DNA from: Clusia tigrina
Taxonomy: Eukaryota; Arthropoda; Insecta; Diptera; Clusiidae
Assembly: GCA_920105625.2 (NCBI GenBank)
Contig: OV050031.1
Span: 223,868,194-223,932,193 of the forward strand
Direction: 5' to 3'
DNA length: 64,000 nucleotides
Each line of letters starts with the position of its first letter. Position 1 is the first letter of the stretch. A program made the position numbers and the translations under genes. The notes beneath the pieces were generated by a model that was not told the origin of the DNA, ran no database searches, and saw only the letters and a program-made list of their open reading frames with translations. Shown piece after piece: positions 45,846 to 55,324 of the stretch.

Positions 45846-46184
45846 TGCTATTTTTTTTTTCTCTTTTCTGCTTTTCTAATTTTTATTTCCTTTTTGTTTA
45901 TTCATTGTTTTTCTGATCTGACTTTTCCTTATTTCAGAAAAATTATTTATTTTTAAAGTTAATTATTTATTTATTCAATTATTTATATGTTTAATTATTT
46001 ATTTATCTGATCTTAACTTATTTATTTGTCTGATCTAATAATTTAGTTTAATTTAACTTACATTCTTAGTCTTATTTTAAGTAATTTTTGTTATATATAA
46101 TTCATTGTTATTCGGATACTTCTTGACGCATTTAAACACCCTGTCTTATATGTGAACGCTTTAAAATAAATTAAATAAATATGG
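43236..46184 (+). mobile_element. CR1/Jockey-type LINE, 5' truncated, nearly open
   Basis: A ~2.95 kb non-LTR element in + orientation. It encodes most of an apurinic-type endonuclease and a full reverse transcriptase, then a ~340 bp AT-rich 3' UTR and a taaa-rich tail at ~46,160-46,180. There is no RNase H or C-terminal zinc region, and the protein ends in a RLWNSLPLAIRS-type motif seen in CR1/L2-like elements. Flanking words near 43,211-43,235 and 46,185-46,207 are similar (gacgata...agaac...ttat...tatatc) and may be an imperfect TSD, though the left side is itself repetitive. Confidence 0.88.
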
Positions 46185-46207
46185 GACGATACAGAACATT
46201 ATATATC

Positions 46208-47160
46208 GCATGTTCTGGATATAATTTGATTGATATGTTTATATATGACTCAGGGCTATTTCGTCACAATATAAACTGAAAATATTATGCCATAAAACTG
46301 CTAATTGAATATGAAAGAAAGATAATTATGCACACTCATGTTTCAGTATTGGGCTATGCTGCCGAAACATTGACTGACAAGTGACATGTCACAAGTGTCG
46401 ATTTCTTTCCCACTCACTGGCCAAACCCACTCCAATTATAGCCTCCTGATTTGCTTTCGAGCTGCAATGATGTGGGCGCATTCGAGTCAGCGGGGAAGTT
46501 CGTTGCCCAAATTTCGTCATTTGACTCACTTCGCGCATTCGTCGAGTTAGTCACTTGTTAATTGTTTATTAGGTTTGTTTATTGCTCCACAGATTTTCAC
46601 AACGCAAGTGAATTTTAAATGATTCCAATTGTTGTTGTTGTTGTTTGTATAAATAAATATGTTATTAGCACTCCAAAGCATGAAATTGGAATTTTTTATC
46701 AAACACTTCGTAAAAGTGGCTCGGTTTGATTGACAAGTTGAGTGATTGCGAAAATAAATCAGAATTCAAATTATATACACGAGTACGCGTCTCTCTGTGC
46801 GAGGAAATAGTGAGAAAAATGCTTTAGAATATTTATATAATCTCAGTTTAGGGTGGGGTTCAAAGTGGCATCGGGGGTGTACATGAGTCAGGATTAGTCA
46901 TAGGGAAAATGGTAGTGTAAGTGAGAAACATGCGCGGCTTGTGTGGCAGGGCACACGAAATAAAAACCTTTGCTTTGTCAGCAAGCGAAAAACTACAAGA
47001 GGGAAAGGAATTCAAGTTTTGGAAGAGACAAATATGCCAACAGTCGATTTGGTAATCATTTTCTGAAACAGCAAAAACAGAAATGACGAGGAGAGGAGAA
47101 TACGACAACAATATTAGTCAAATAATGGTTTTTCTTGTAAAGGAGTGGAAAGAACTTATA
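46208..47160. other. Non-coding stretch, no gene recognised
   Basis: AT-rich unique sequence with a gtt repeat at ~46,629-46,648. The short minus frame at 46,860-47,111 has no domain. Confidence 0.5.
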
Positions 47161-48380
47161 TACCAGGGTGGTACAAAAGCACCCTGGAAATTAAAATAAG
47201 AAACACTCTTTTCAGGAAAAATCGATTTAATTTTAAACATAGTCTCCTTTGTGCTCGATACACTTCATCCAACATTTCTTCAATTCTTTGATGCCCTCCA
47301 AATAATACGATCTTTCGAGGACTGCAATATAGGCGTTTAATTCATTGATGACCTCTTCATTGGAACCAAATCTCTTACCGTCAGCCATTTGTTCATATTT
47401 GGAAACAGGAAATAGAAATAATGGGCTAAGTCTAGAGAATATATGGTGGATAAGGGAGCAATTCGTAACCTAATTCATGCAATTTGACCATTACGACTAT
47501 GGACTTGTGCTCCGGTGCATTGTCCTGGTGGAAGAGAACTCGCAAATCAGCGAAAGTTCTGTTGACTCTTATACGAAACAGATTTATAGACAGATATAAT
47601 CAACAATCTTTGAGGAACAGAATATTTTGTTAACGAGTTTAATAAAAACAGCATACGTGGAGAAACAGACTCCAAAAAAAGCTTTGGCTTCACATCGCAG
47701 CTCTGCATGATCGTTTTACCCTTTTCAAAATAATCGATGTTAATGACATTCGCGCAAACCAAAAAACAGCCGTCATGACCCCGTTGGTTGACACAACCAC
47801 CTTGGTCTTCTTCGGCTTCAATTCACCAGGAGAAGTCTACTGTCTTGACTGTTCTTTGATCTATGTTGTGTTGTGATGAATCCATGTTTCGTCCACGGTT
47901 ACAAAACGTCACAAAGACTCATTTGGATTGCGATTGAACATCGCCAAACAGTCCTTTGGAGTTGTCAAACGATTGCGTTTGTAGTCAATTGTGAGAAAAG
48001 ATGGACCCATCTTGCGAATAGCTTTTTCATATCCAAATATTTATGCAAAATTTAATTCACTGATCCATGTGATATGCCTGAAGCCTCTTCAAGTTGGCGG
48101 ACCTTCACCCGCTGAACATCCAATATCATACCGTAGATTTTATCGGACACTTCTGGTGTGATGACCTCAATTGGGTGATCAGAATTATCTTTTGGAAGGT
48201 GCCCCTTCAAAAGAAAAATGTTGGATTTGATATGGTAACGTCCCAGGCACTTATAGGCACTTCTTTGGTTCTAAGATTCACCAGTGAAATAAACTTCCGC
48301 CAGGAGAATAATCGGTGCACTACATTGAATATAATTTGATTCTCAGTTAACAGCCGCCTTGGTCATGTGAGTACAATTAT
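47161..48380 (-). mobile_element. Mariner-like DNA transposon, degenerate
   Basis: About 1.2 kb. The left end sits at a TA and starts with ccagggtggtacaaaagcac, which looks like the terminal repeat region and itself contains an 8-base inverted pair (ccagggtg...caccctgg). The right terminal repeat was not recognised, so that end is lost or mutated. The transposase relic runs right to left over nearly the whole length. Confidence 0.85.
47200..48340 (-). pseudogene. Mariner transposase, multiple stops and frameshifts
   Basis: On the minus strand, from ~48,250 down, one reads a helix-turn-helix-like segment (VRQLEEASGISHGSV), then KKLFARWVP, and near 47,760-47,660 a VFWF...IDYFEKGKTI-type segment. 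At ~47,530-47,450 comes FHQDNAPEHKS (second catalytic Asp) and KLHELGYELLPYPPYSLDLA. The third Asp of the D,D34D triad should follow in the usual SDYFLF motif, but the sequence reads HYFYFLF, so that Asp is lost. Together with stops and frame changes, the element is inactive. Confidence 0.85.
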
Positions 48381-48777
48381 ATTCAAATGCCACAAATTAT
48401 TGTTTAATACAAATTATGGTAAGCACTTTGATGAAACTTTAATTTCTTTTTTGGTATTCTAACTACTCAAAGTTTCGAATATACTTGAAAAAATACGGAT
48501 ACATGTCCTGTCAATGTTCGACTATTAAGCTACCAACATTAGTGCAATATACGTATACCACTTTATCCTTCATCAGGACTCCATACATTCCTTAGAATAT
48601 TGAGGTACATTTTAATATAAAACAGAGATGGCGACAGAAAGTAAATCGCGGACCTAGATAACTGAAACAACAACAATCACAATGGCAGCCTTAGACATAC
48701 ATATAATATGTTGAAGAATATGAGAACAACACCAATAAATAATCATACAACAAAACTCCCAACAACAAAAAATAATA
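48381..48777. other. Non-coding stretch, nothing recognised
   Basis: About 400 bp of AT-rich sequence with caa/aac-rich words (~48,668-48,780), the target region of the LINE that follows. Confidence 0.5.
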
Positions 48778-48791
48778 AGAATAACAACAAG

Positions 48792-49568
48792 GGTAGGTTA
48801 GGTCAGACTATCCGGCACTTAAGGCCACGCATAGGCCTACAAGGTCCTTTACGGAGCTAGATGGATATCCATTTAAGAGCTGTAGCATGAATCGTTGAAC
48901 AGGGGGACGCTCTTAGCAAATCTTAAGAGGGAAACTATCCTTAGTTGTGCGACCTCTTCTAGTCCTTCAAACCAGGGGGCTCCCAGATGTGATAAGCGCG
49001 CTTTAGATATTGCGGGGCATAGGCATATTAGATGCTCCACAGTTTCTCTTGTGCCTTGCTGCCCACGTATCCTGCATTCATTATTGTTTGTGAGTCCCAT
49101 CCTTTTAGCGTGTCCCCCGATAGACAGTGACATGTGAGTACTCCTACTACCATTCTGCAATACTTCCTCGGAAGTTCCAGTATCCATTTGGTTTCAGTGC
49201 CGTACAGTTTGCACATTAGCTTTGCGATCCTACATGTGGCAATACTCCAGCGTTGTTTCATCTTTCTCATCACGTCATCTTCAATACGGCTGTAGATCAT
49301 TATTAGAGGCATTATTACGTTACTTACTCGTTTGGTGGTAAGATTCCGCTTTTTGCAATGGCATCCGCAATCTCATTTCCTTCTATGATATGTCGCTTCC
49401 GGTTGGTGGCCAGTCTCTCCATTGCTGCCTTGGATGGCAGAACATTTTTAGAGTGTCTGTCATTAGGTGACTGAGAGTCAACAGGCATTTCCCTGTTATA
49501 ATTATGGCTACAAGCAGTCAAACTTTTCCAGTATTTTGTTGACAACGAGTGACCAGAGTAGTGGAGAT
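48792..49568 (-). mobile_element. LINE 3' fragment with perfect 14 bp TSD
   Basis: The word agaataacaacaag flanks it at 48,778-48,791 and 49,569-49,582. The 3' tail reads gggtaggttagg on +. The minus strand encodes the RNase H end and the zinc region in several frames. Its clean TSD gives exact boundaries and a length of 777 bp. Tail type matches the elements at 3.2, 6.1 and 39.8 kb. Confidence 0.92.
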
Positions 49569-49581
49569 AGAATAACAACAA
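48873..49581 (-). pseudogene. LINE RNase H end and zinc region, frameshifted
   Basis: Minus frames: 49,324-49,581 ends with IIEGNEIADAIAKSGILPP (RNase H C-terminal motif). 49,028-49,312 reads the linker with RIAKLMCKLYGTETKWILEL and GVLTCHCLSG. 48,873-49,187 reads GGHAKRMGLTNNNECRIRG and ETVEHLICLCPA (zinc region, one Cys replaced). At least two frameshifts separate the parts. Inactive. Confidence 0.85.
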
Positions 49582-49688
49582 GCTAAGCCTAAAAACGTGA
49601 ACCTTGCTTTCTCTGGTAGAGTGGTCGAAATTTAAGGGGAACGAGTTACTAAAAACACTGGTAATACGGGGTTATTCCGTAGAACTAA

Positions 49689-49770
49689 GGTAGGTAGGTA
49701 GGTTAGGCAGCCGCATCACCAAAACAGTAATGTCAATTAGACCACCAGTTGGGTTCATTGTTGTACTCGT
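49689..49770 (-). mobile_element. Short LINE 3' end (minus), same family as 6.1 kb element
   Basis: The tail ggtaggtaggtaggttaggc is followed by agccgcatcaccaaa and accaccagttgggt, the reverse complement of the last ~75 bp of the LINE at 6109-6648. No coding sequence remains; it is a very short, dead-on-arrival insertion. TSD not resolved. Confidence 0.8.
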
Positions 49771-52700
49771 AGTCAAAATGTGTTGCCCACTGGGCAAAGC
49801 TGGTCTAGAGACGCAGATGCTGGCCCTATTAACAATCCAGTTTATTGAAACTATTCACTTGTCAGTTGAGTGCATTCCGAGCAGAGTCTCAATGTGGCAG
49901 CCAGACGATTCCGCTGAGAACTCAATGCAACAATTTATGCAATCGTTTTAAAGAGATACAGAAAGAAAGCATACTTAAAATTTTAATTGAATTTTCCACT
50001 TTATAAAAGCGCTCAATAATATAAAATTGCTATAACTCAGGCCACTTGCGTAGGGTGATTTTAATTATTTACATGCTTGAAATATTTTCCATTTATTTAA
50101 TATTTTCAGAGCACACAAATGAAAAATTCTCTTTAAGTTTGTGAATATTTCAAGTGGCGCGTACGTGTGTGTGTTTTTGGTTATGCATGTATAAATGTGT
50201 TATGTATGATTATATGTGTGTGTATGTGTGTATATATGTGTGTGTATGTTTGGATTTGTGCGTGAGTTTGTGTATGTTTTGTGTGTGGTGGCAGAGTCAG
50301 CCAGGTCCACATTTCCGTACACATCCACAACATCAGCCCAACCATCAGCCCAACCATCACCCTCAGCAGGTCTCATAGTGTAAACACTTGCGCTGGTTTG
50401 TGGCACTAAAATATGTTGAAACTTCTTCTTTCTTCAATTTGTTTTTGGCAAATTCCTTACACTTCAAACGAAATTTCCAACAGGCAACGTCGCAACGTCT
50501 CCTCCAATTCACAGTTCACAGTGCCCAGTTCTCTGTTCTCCGTGCTCAGCTGACGTATGAGCAACATTTAATTCATGGAGTGTTTAATAAATAATCCCAC
50601 TTGTGCGGCAGCTGAGCACATACGAGCAACACAAAAAATCTTGACAATGAATAATTGATGAACTTGCTCGTATTTGCACTGTTTTGCAGTGTGTTTAAGC
50701 GTTTCATTATCGGCTCTTTTGTATAAACAAATTTATTAGAAATGAGCTTGTGTCTTGGGCAAATTGAAAACGATTTGTTTGCTTTCATTTCGAATGTTGA
50801 GGAAATTAAATTTTTGTTAAAAGTCTGCGCCAGCGATGGATGATGATGCTCTGCTCTGTCAACTGCCACTCTAGTTTATGTGTGGGTATGTAAAGGCAGG
50901 TAACGCCATCTTCCTCATGTGGTAAACACATGCACAGTGGCCCAACAAACGCTGTGCACCTGTGCACCATTGATGTGTTTGACAGCACTTCTCACATACC
51001 GAGATAGATGTCCAAAATCAACAATACTACAATAACTCAGCATGTCGCTGGCTTTCAATTTAATATCTTAACCAAAGCGTGGCTGACGACGTTGTGCGGA
51101 TGGATTGACGAACTCTGCTGAGAGAGAGTTGTGTGAAGAAGCTTTCCTCTTGTGTTTATATCAAATTGGCCGCATGCCTATCTTAATGATAACCTATGAG
51201 TACATACGAAGGCGGGCTGATAAGCTGTTTGCATCAGAAGGAGATTAAATATTATGAAGAAGTAGTTAGTTAAGTAGGAGTGGTCGCCTAGTATGAAGTA
51301 GTAAAAGCATTTGAATTTCTGTCATAAACTGAACACACTTCACCAATTATTAAAGATAATGCAGTCAACTGCATCGTAACACATTTAAAAGCAGCACTTC
51401 AAATGAGCTGATAATTTAAAGTTGCTCTGAAGACTCTGTGTTCTTGTGAGTATGGGCGTATTCCATGGGAAAGGGACAATTCACATAATTCATTGTTTGA
51501 CTTATTCGTAAGTGTTGCAAGGCAATTATGTCGGACAAATTCTCATGCTAAAGTTGTGCACACTCTGCACTCATTGCCGATGAAGGTCTGATGAAGCTGC
51601 GTCTTGCACTGAGTCTCTCATCTTAATTAACTCCATGAATGAGTTAAGTTTTCAAGTGGTACAAAACTTATTTGAGTTGTCAGCTTATTCAATAGTGATG
51701 CAATGAACATTCAATATGCAGCTTATAGACGTGGCTCAACACTATGGTGCACTCATGACACACAATTGTGTGTCTAAAAGTTTCATATTTCTCAGTTTTC
51801 ATCTTGTTTAAGTATCGCTTCTTCCCAAGTAAGATTGCGGGTTTAGTTTTCCTACCGTAAGTGGACTACTTCTTCGACTATCAATTATTAGTTTTTATAC
51901 AGTTGAAAGTTGCATTTGCTTTTAGCTCCTTGCTCCATAACATCCTTCAATTAAAGTGCTTCACAAGATTACACGAAACAAAAACGGGCGCACTCATTCA
52001 GTGTGAACTGATGAGTGTTTCCCAATAATTGCGTGATGCTCTGTTAAACAACCAGAAAGGCCTTTTATACAAGAGTGTAAATAAAAATTAAATATTATTA
52101 ACACTTTCACGTATTTTCCTTTGCAGCTTTATTGCACTTTCAGAGAATTTTGCCTTAATGCAATTAATAGCACTGCAACTGTGTGAGGAATATTTCAGTC
52201 ACTTTCTGTTGCCGCAATAATTCCCATTCAATTCAATTAAGCACATGCGTATCCTTTTTTCAAAAAGTCATCTTTTGCACATCCGCCTGAATCCTGGCAC
52301 ACTTTCATCAGCACACATAGCAACTGTATATATCGCATCCTGTGTGTGTGAGTTTTTATGTGAGCTTGGATAAGTCTTTCATGCAGGCTGTGGCATACTT
52401 TCACCTGCCACTCGTGATACACGAGCATGCTGCATTACGTGGCTGAGTGAATGAGAGGCTGTGGCTATGGCTACGGTTGACGTTCGGTTGGGTATTCGGA
52501 TCGGGGGCAGTGGGGGGATTATTTATGCTTTCAACTGGTGTAAAAATTGTGGGATTTTTAATTTATGTTCGTTCTTTGTATTGTTTCTCTTCAGCTTGAA
52601 TGCAGAGGAATTATTTGCAAAATTTGAATGAAAACTTTTCAGGGCAGAGAAAAACTGAAATGGGGTGTGAAAAAAGTTGGCAATTGTGATGTGACGCATG

Positions 52701-53495
52701 TGAGGTCACACTGCATGGTGACTTCACTGCCAGCACTTCCTTCTGTACTGCAAAGTTCCAAACAGTTGCTCATTGTTTGCAGCGGCCAGAACGTAGGAAA
52801 TACTGTAAAGTGCATAAAAATTCTAGCTGCACATTAAACTGGAAGCAAGCAACAGAAAAAGTGAAAATAAATAAATAAATTGTGCCAAAATGTGGAACAG
52901 TGTGGCACAACTCTGGGCCAGAGGGCAGAGGCGGCAGAGGAGTGCAGCAGAATGGTGCGCTGTGCTGCTCGGTGCTGTGCTGTGCTGTGTGCTGTTCGAG
53001 CGCTTTGATGAATTAAAATAAATTGAGTGGAATTCCATCACGTCTTAAATGCATTTTTGCGTCAGCCACAATAAAAGCAATAAAAGCAGCAACAGCAACG
53101 ACGGCAACCACAACAAACGAGTTAAGACATTCGTTGGCCAGAGCCAGCGGTAAAGTGTGCTCTGTATTCTGTGTGGTGGGCGGTGGGCGGTGGGCGGGTT
53201 GCAGCACTTGTAACACGAAGCCGGGGAAACTGAAGCACAATTCGAAATGCGATCCCGTTGCTCATTATGAGCGTTCACGGGCTCGTGACGGCGGCCACAA
53301 ACAAATTTCAAACGTTTTCTATTCTCAATTGCCGCTTAATTTCATACGAGTAATTAGTTTAAAAATAACCGTGGCCACAGTCAGAGGATGGAGTGAACCC
53401 GGCCAACCGCTCGATTGGCCATTTTATCAAGTCATTCTATCTAAGCTCATCACATGCTCCACTTACTCTTGCACACACGCCCAAACTCACACTTG
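49771..53495. other. Non-coding stretch with TG repeats
   Basis: Includes tg/ta-rich repeats at ~50,160-50,285, a catcagcccaac repeat at ~50,330-50,355, a ggtgggc triplicate at ~53,174-53,195 and taaa repeats at ~52,868-52,880. The frames here (for example 53,023-53,505) cover simple-sequence regions and end in the LTR; none has a domain. At 51,266-51,291 a ~26 bp LINE tail remnant is possible. Confidence 0.5.
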
Positions 53496-53499
53496 TGTA
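53496..53499 (+). repeat. Target-site duplication TGTA, left
   Basis: Tgta immediately precedes the left LTR and the same tgta immediately follows the right LTR at 61,046-61,049. A 4 bp duplication of alternating purine/pyrimidine sequence is usual for gypsy-group integrases. Confidence 0.93.
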
Positions 53500-53822
53500 A
53501 ATTAACTTATTTCATTATTTTTTTGATTTTTTAAAAAATAAACATCAGAGAGAAACTCTGATGTTAAACTTTATTTATTGAATTCAAAACAAGAACTAAC
53601 TTACAATTTTTTGATAACTTAACTTAAATTCAAATAGCGGCAGCGTTGAAGCAGTGCAGCGGTTAGCGACAGCGTTGGAGCAGTGCAGCGGTTGGCTCGT
53701 GCAGGAAGTATTGCAGACACAGCGTCAGCAATTTAGCTTTTGTTGATTAGCTTGAATTGAAGTTGGACTTAATAAAGACCAAGAAAAAAATATAATTATT
53801 GTTAACTTAATTATCGTTAACT
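53500..53822 (-). repeat. 3' LTR (323 bp)
   Basis: Contains, on the minus strand, an aataaa polyadenylation signal followed by a 10 bp stem with a 5-base loop (arms aacatcagag and ctctgatgtt, 53,541-53,565). A 29-base tandem duplication of cagcgttgRagcagtgcagc type lies at ~53,641-53,698. It differs from the 5' LTR by one extra T in the T-run near 53,517-53,524 and one a/c change near 53,586. Confidence 0.96.
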
Positions 53823-53833
53823 CCTCCCCTCTT
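53823..53833 (-). other. Polypurine tract
   Basis: Minus strand aagaggggagg lies directly against the 3' LTR start and would prime plus-strand DNA synthesis. It sits a few bases past the env stop codon, so the env 3' UTR before the LTR is almost nil. Confidence 0.93.
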
Positions 53834-53837
53834 AAAT

Positions 53838-55238
53838 TCAAGCGTCCGCGCTTGAAGTGCATGGGAGAAGTTTTGGCTGGATTATGTTTTGCTGTATTTT
53901 TGGTTGGATTTCTATAGTTCTTCTTCCAAACCTTGAGGCAAATATTTTTGCTAATATTACTACGACGATAATAATTAATGCGATTATTGACACGCTTATT
54001 ATGCTTATTCGTCCTCTTGTCTCTAAGAATTCTATTGCCCTTGTGTTATTCGTATGAAGTTCCTTGATGAGTTCCATAGTAAGTCCTTCCTCATATTTAC
54101 CGGGCAAAACAGAAGATCTTAGAATAGCTGGTAGGGGTTCTATTGAAAAGCTTTCATTAAATTCATAAATTTGGTTGTTGGCAGTGATTGTTGCATTTCG
54201 AAATTTTATGACATAGGAGCCTGTTAGGTTCAATTGGTTGTCATCTACAAATATTGAGCCATTGAATTGATTGAGGAGAATAATTCCGGGTTGGATATCT
54301 TCTATTGGAGCAATGTGTAGATTATTTACTCTAGTACAGGATGCTGGTTTGCTATGTAATATTTGTGGAATGCAGGAGCTTTTACTTATATCTACGATAT
54401 CTTTATAATTACATATTTTAAGGTTTTTATAAGTTTTGCAAGAATTTTTAATTGCGTAAATTTTATCTTTACAAATTATATAGTTTTCATAAGAGATTTT
54501 TATAATTTCATTGCCTCTTTTAATAGGCTTTAACAATATCTCTTCACATGTTTCTTTATTGGTAGTTGGTATGCTTATAATATATAGTATGATAGTCTTA
54601 TTTGATGCTATCGAAACATCTGCGATTTGAAAAGATTCTTCTATATTTGAAAAACTGATGTTATCTTTTTGTAACATTTGTCTGAATAACTCCACTTCAT
54701 TATTTGAAAGCATAAATGAATTTATTAATCCAATTTTTGCCCAATTTATGGCATGATCTATATTAATTACTTCTTGTTTTAATATATCTAAATAATTTTT
54801 AATATTAAGACTAATAGTACTTTGGACATTTGTGCTGTCAAAATTTTTCATAATTAATTCATTTGTAGCATTTACAACATTATTCAATTTTTCAATTATT
54901 AATCTGTTAATTACCATTTGTCTCTCATTATTTTTAAGTATATTATTTGTCTTATCACTAAGTATTTTAAAATCATCGTGGTCGGGACTTCCCGCTATCC
55001 ACTTCCATGTTGTTCCAATGAAATTTAAAGATCTTTTACTTATACTATTAGGCTTTAACCTATCTATATGGTTTTGTATTTGGGATATTTCATGTTGAAG
55101 GAATGGGAGAAGGGCGTTGGTTTTATTAACTTGTTTTATTATTGTCTTATTTAGTCGATCGACTGCGTCCTGGTACTCATTTATGTCAATCGTATGTATC
55201 AGTTTATAAGAGCCTGTTTGGATTTTAGCTGATCCCAT
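53838..55238 (-). CDS. env: Errantivirus envelope-like glycoprotein
   Basis: 466 codons from the ATG at 55,238. Residues 60-80 contain the dibasic site SISKR at 66-69 followed by the SLNFIGTTWKW stretch, the cleavage and fusion-peptide-like region conserved among errantivirus Env (related to baculovirus F proteins). The middle has many Asn-X-Ser/Thr sites and paired cysteines. A hydrophobic segment at ~411-431 is the membrane anchor, followed by a ~35-residue basic tail. The ATG lacks a signal peptide, but the frame remains open upstream to a splice acceptor at 55,312-55,313, so the real protein probably starts in a spliced leader and the coding exon begins at 55,311. Whether it is functional cannot be judged by eye. 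Confidence 0.93.
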   Translation of the reverse strand: MGSAKIQTGSYKLIHTIDINEYQDAVDRLNKTIIKQVNKTNALLPFLQHEISQIQNHIDRLKPNSISKRSLNFIGTTWKWIAGSPDHDDFKILSDKTNNILKNNERQMVINRLIIEKLNNVVNATNELIMKNFDSTNVQSTISLNIKNYLDILKQEVINIDHAINWAKIGLINSFMLSNNEVELFRQMLQKDNISFSNIEESFQIADVSIASNKTIILYIISIPTTNKETCEEILLKPIKRGNEIIKISYENYIICKDKIYAIKNSCKTYKNLKICNYKDIVDISKSSCIPQILHSKPASCTRVNNLHIAPIEDIQPGIILLNQFNGSIFVDDNQLNLTGSYVIKFRNATITANNQIYEFNESFSIEPLPAILRSSVLPGKYEEGLTMELIKELHTNNTRAIEFLETRGRISIISVSIIALIIIVVVILAKIFASRFGRRTIEIQPKIQQNIIQPKLLPCTSSADA

Positions 55239-55311
55239 GGTGAACGTGACAACTTCTGAATTTGAATAGTCTAGAACTTGTATCTCGCTGTGGCATGATG
55301 CAATGAGTAAT

Positions 55312-55322
55312 CTGTAAAGAGG
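55312..55322 (-). other. Probable env splice acceptor
   Basis: Minus strand cctctttacag ends in AG preceded by a pyrimidine run, located between the pol stop (55,325-55,327) and the env ATG. In gypsy, env is made from a spliced RNA. The env frame is open from here on for ~24 codons before the ATG. The donor was not identified. Confidence 0.6.
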
Positions 55323-55324
55323 TT

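Noticed and set aside
53023..53505. 160-codon + strand frame ending at the LTR
   Set aside because: It runs through gca/aac simple repeats and into the LTR edge, with no domain; the insertion would have truncated any older frame.
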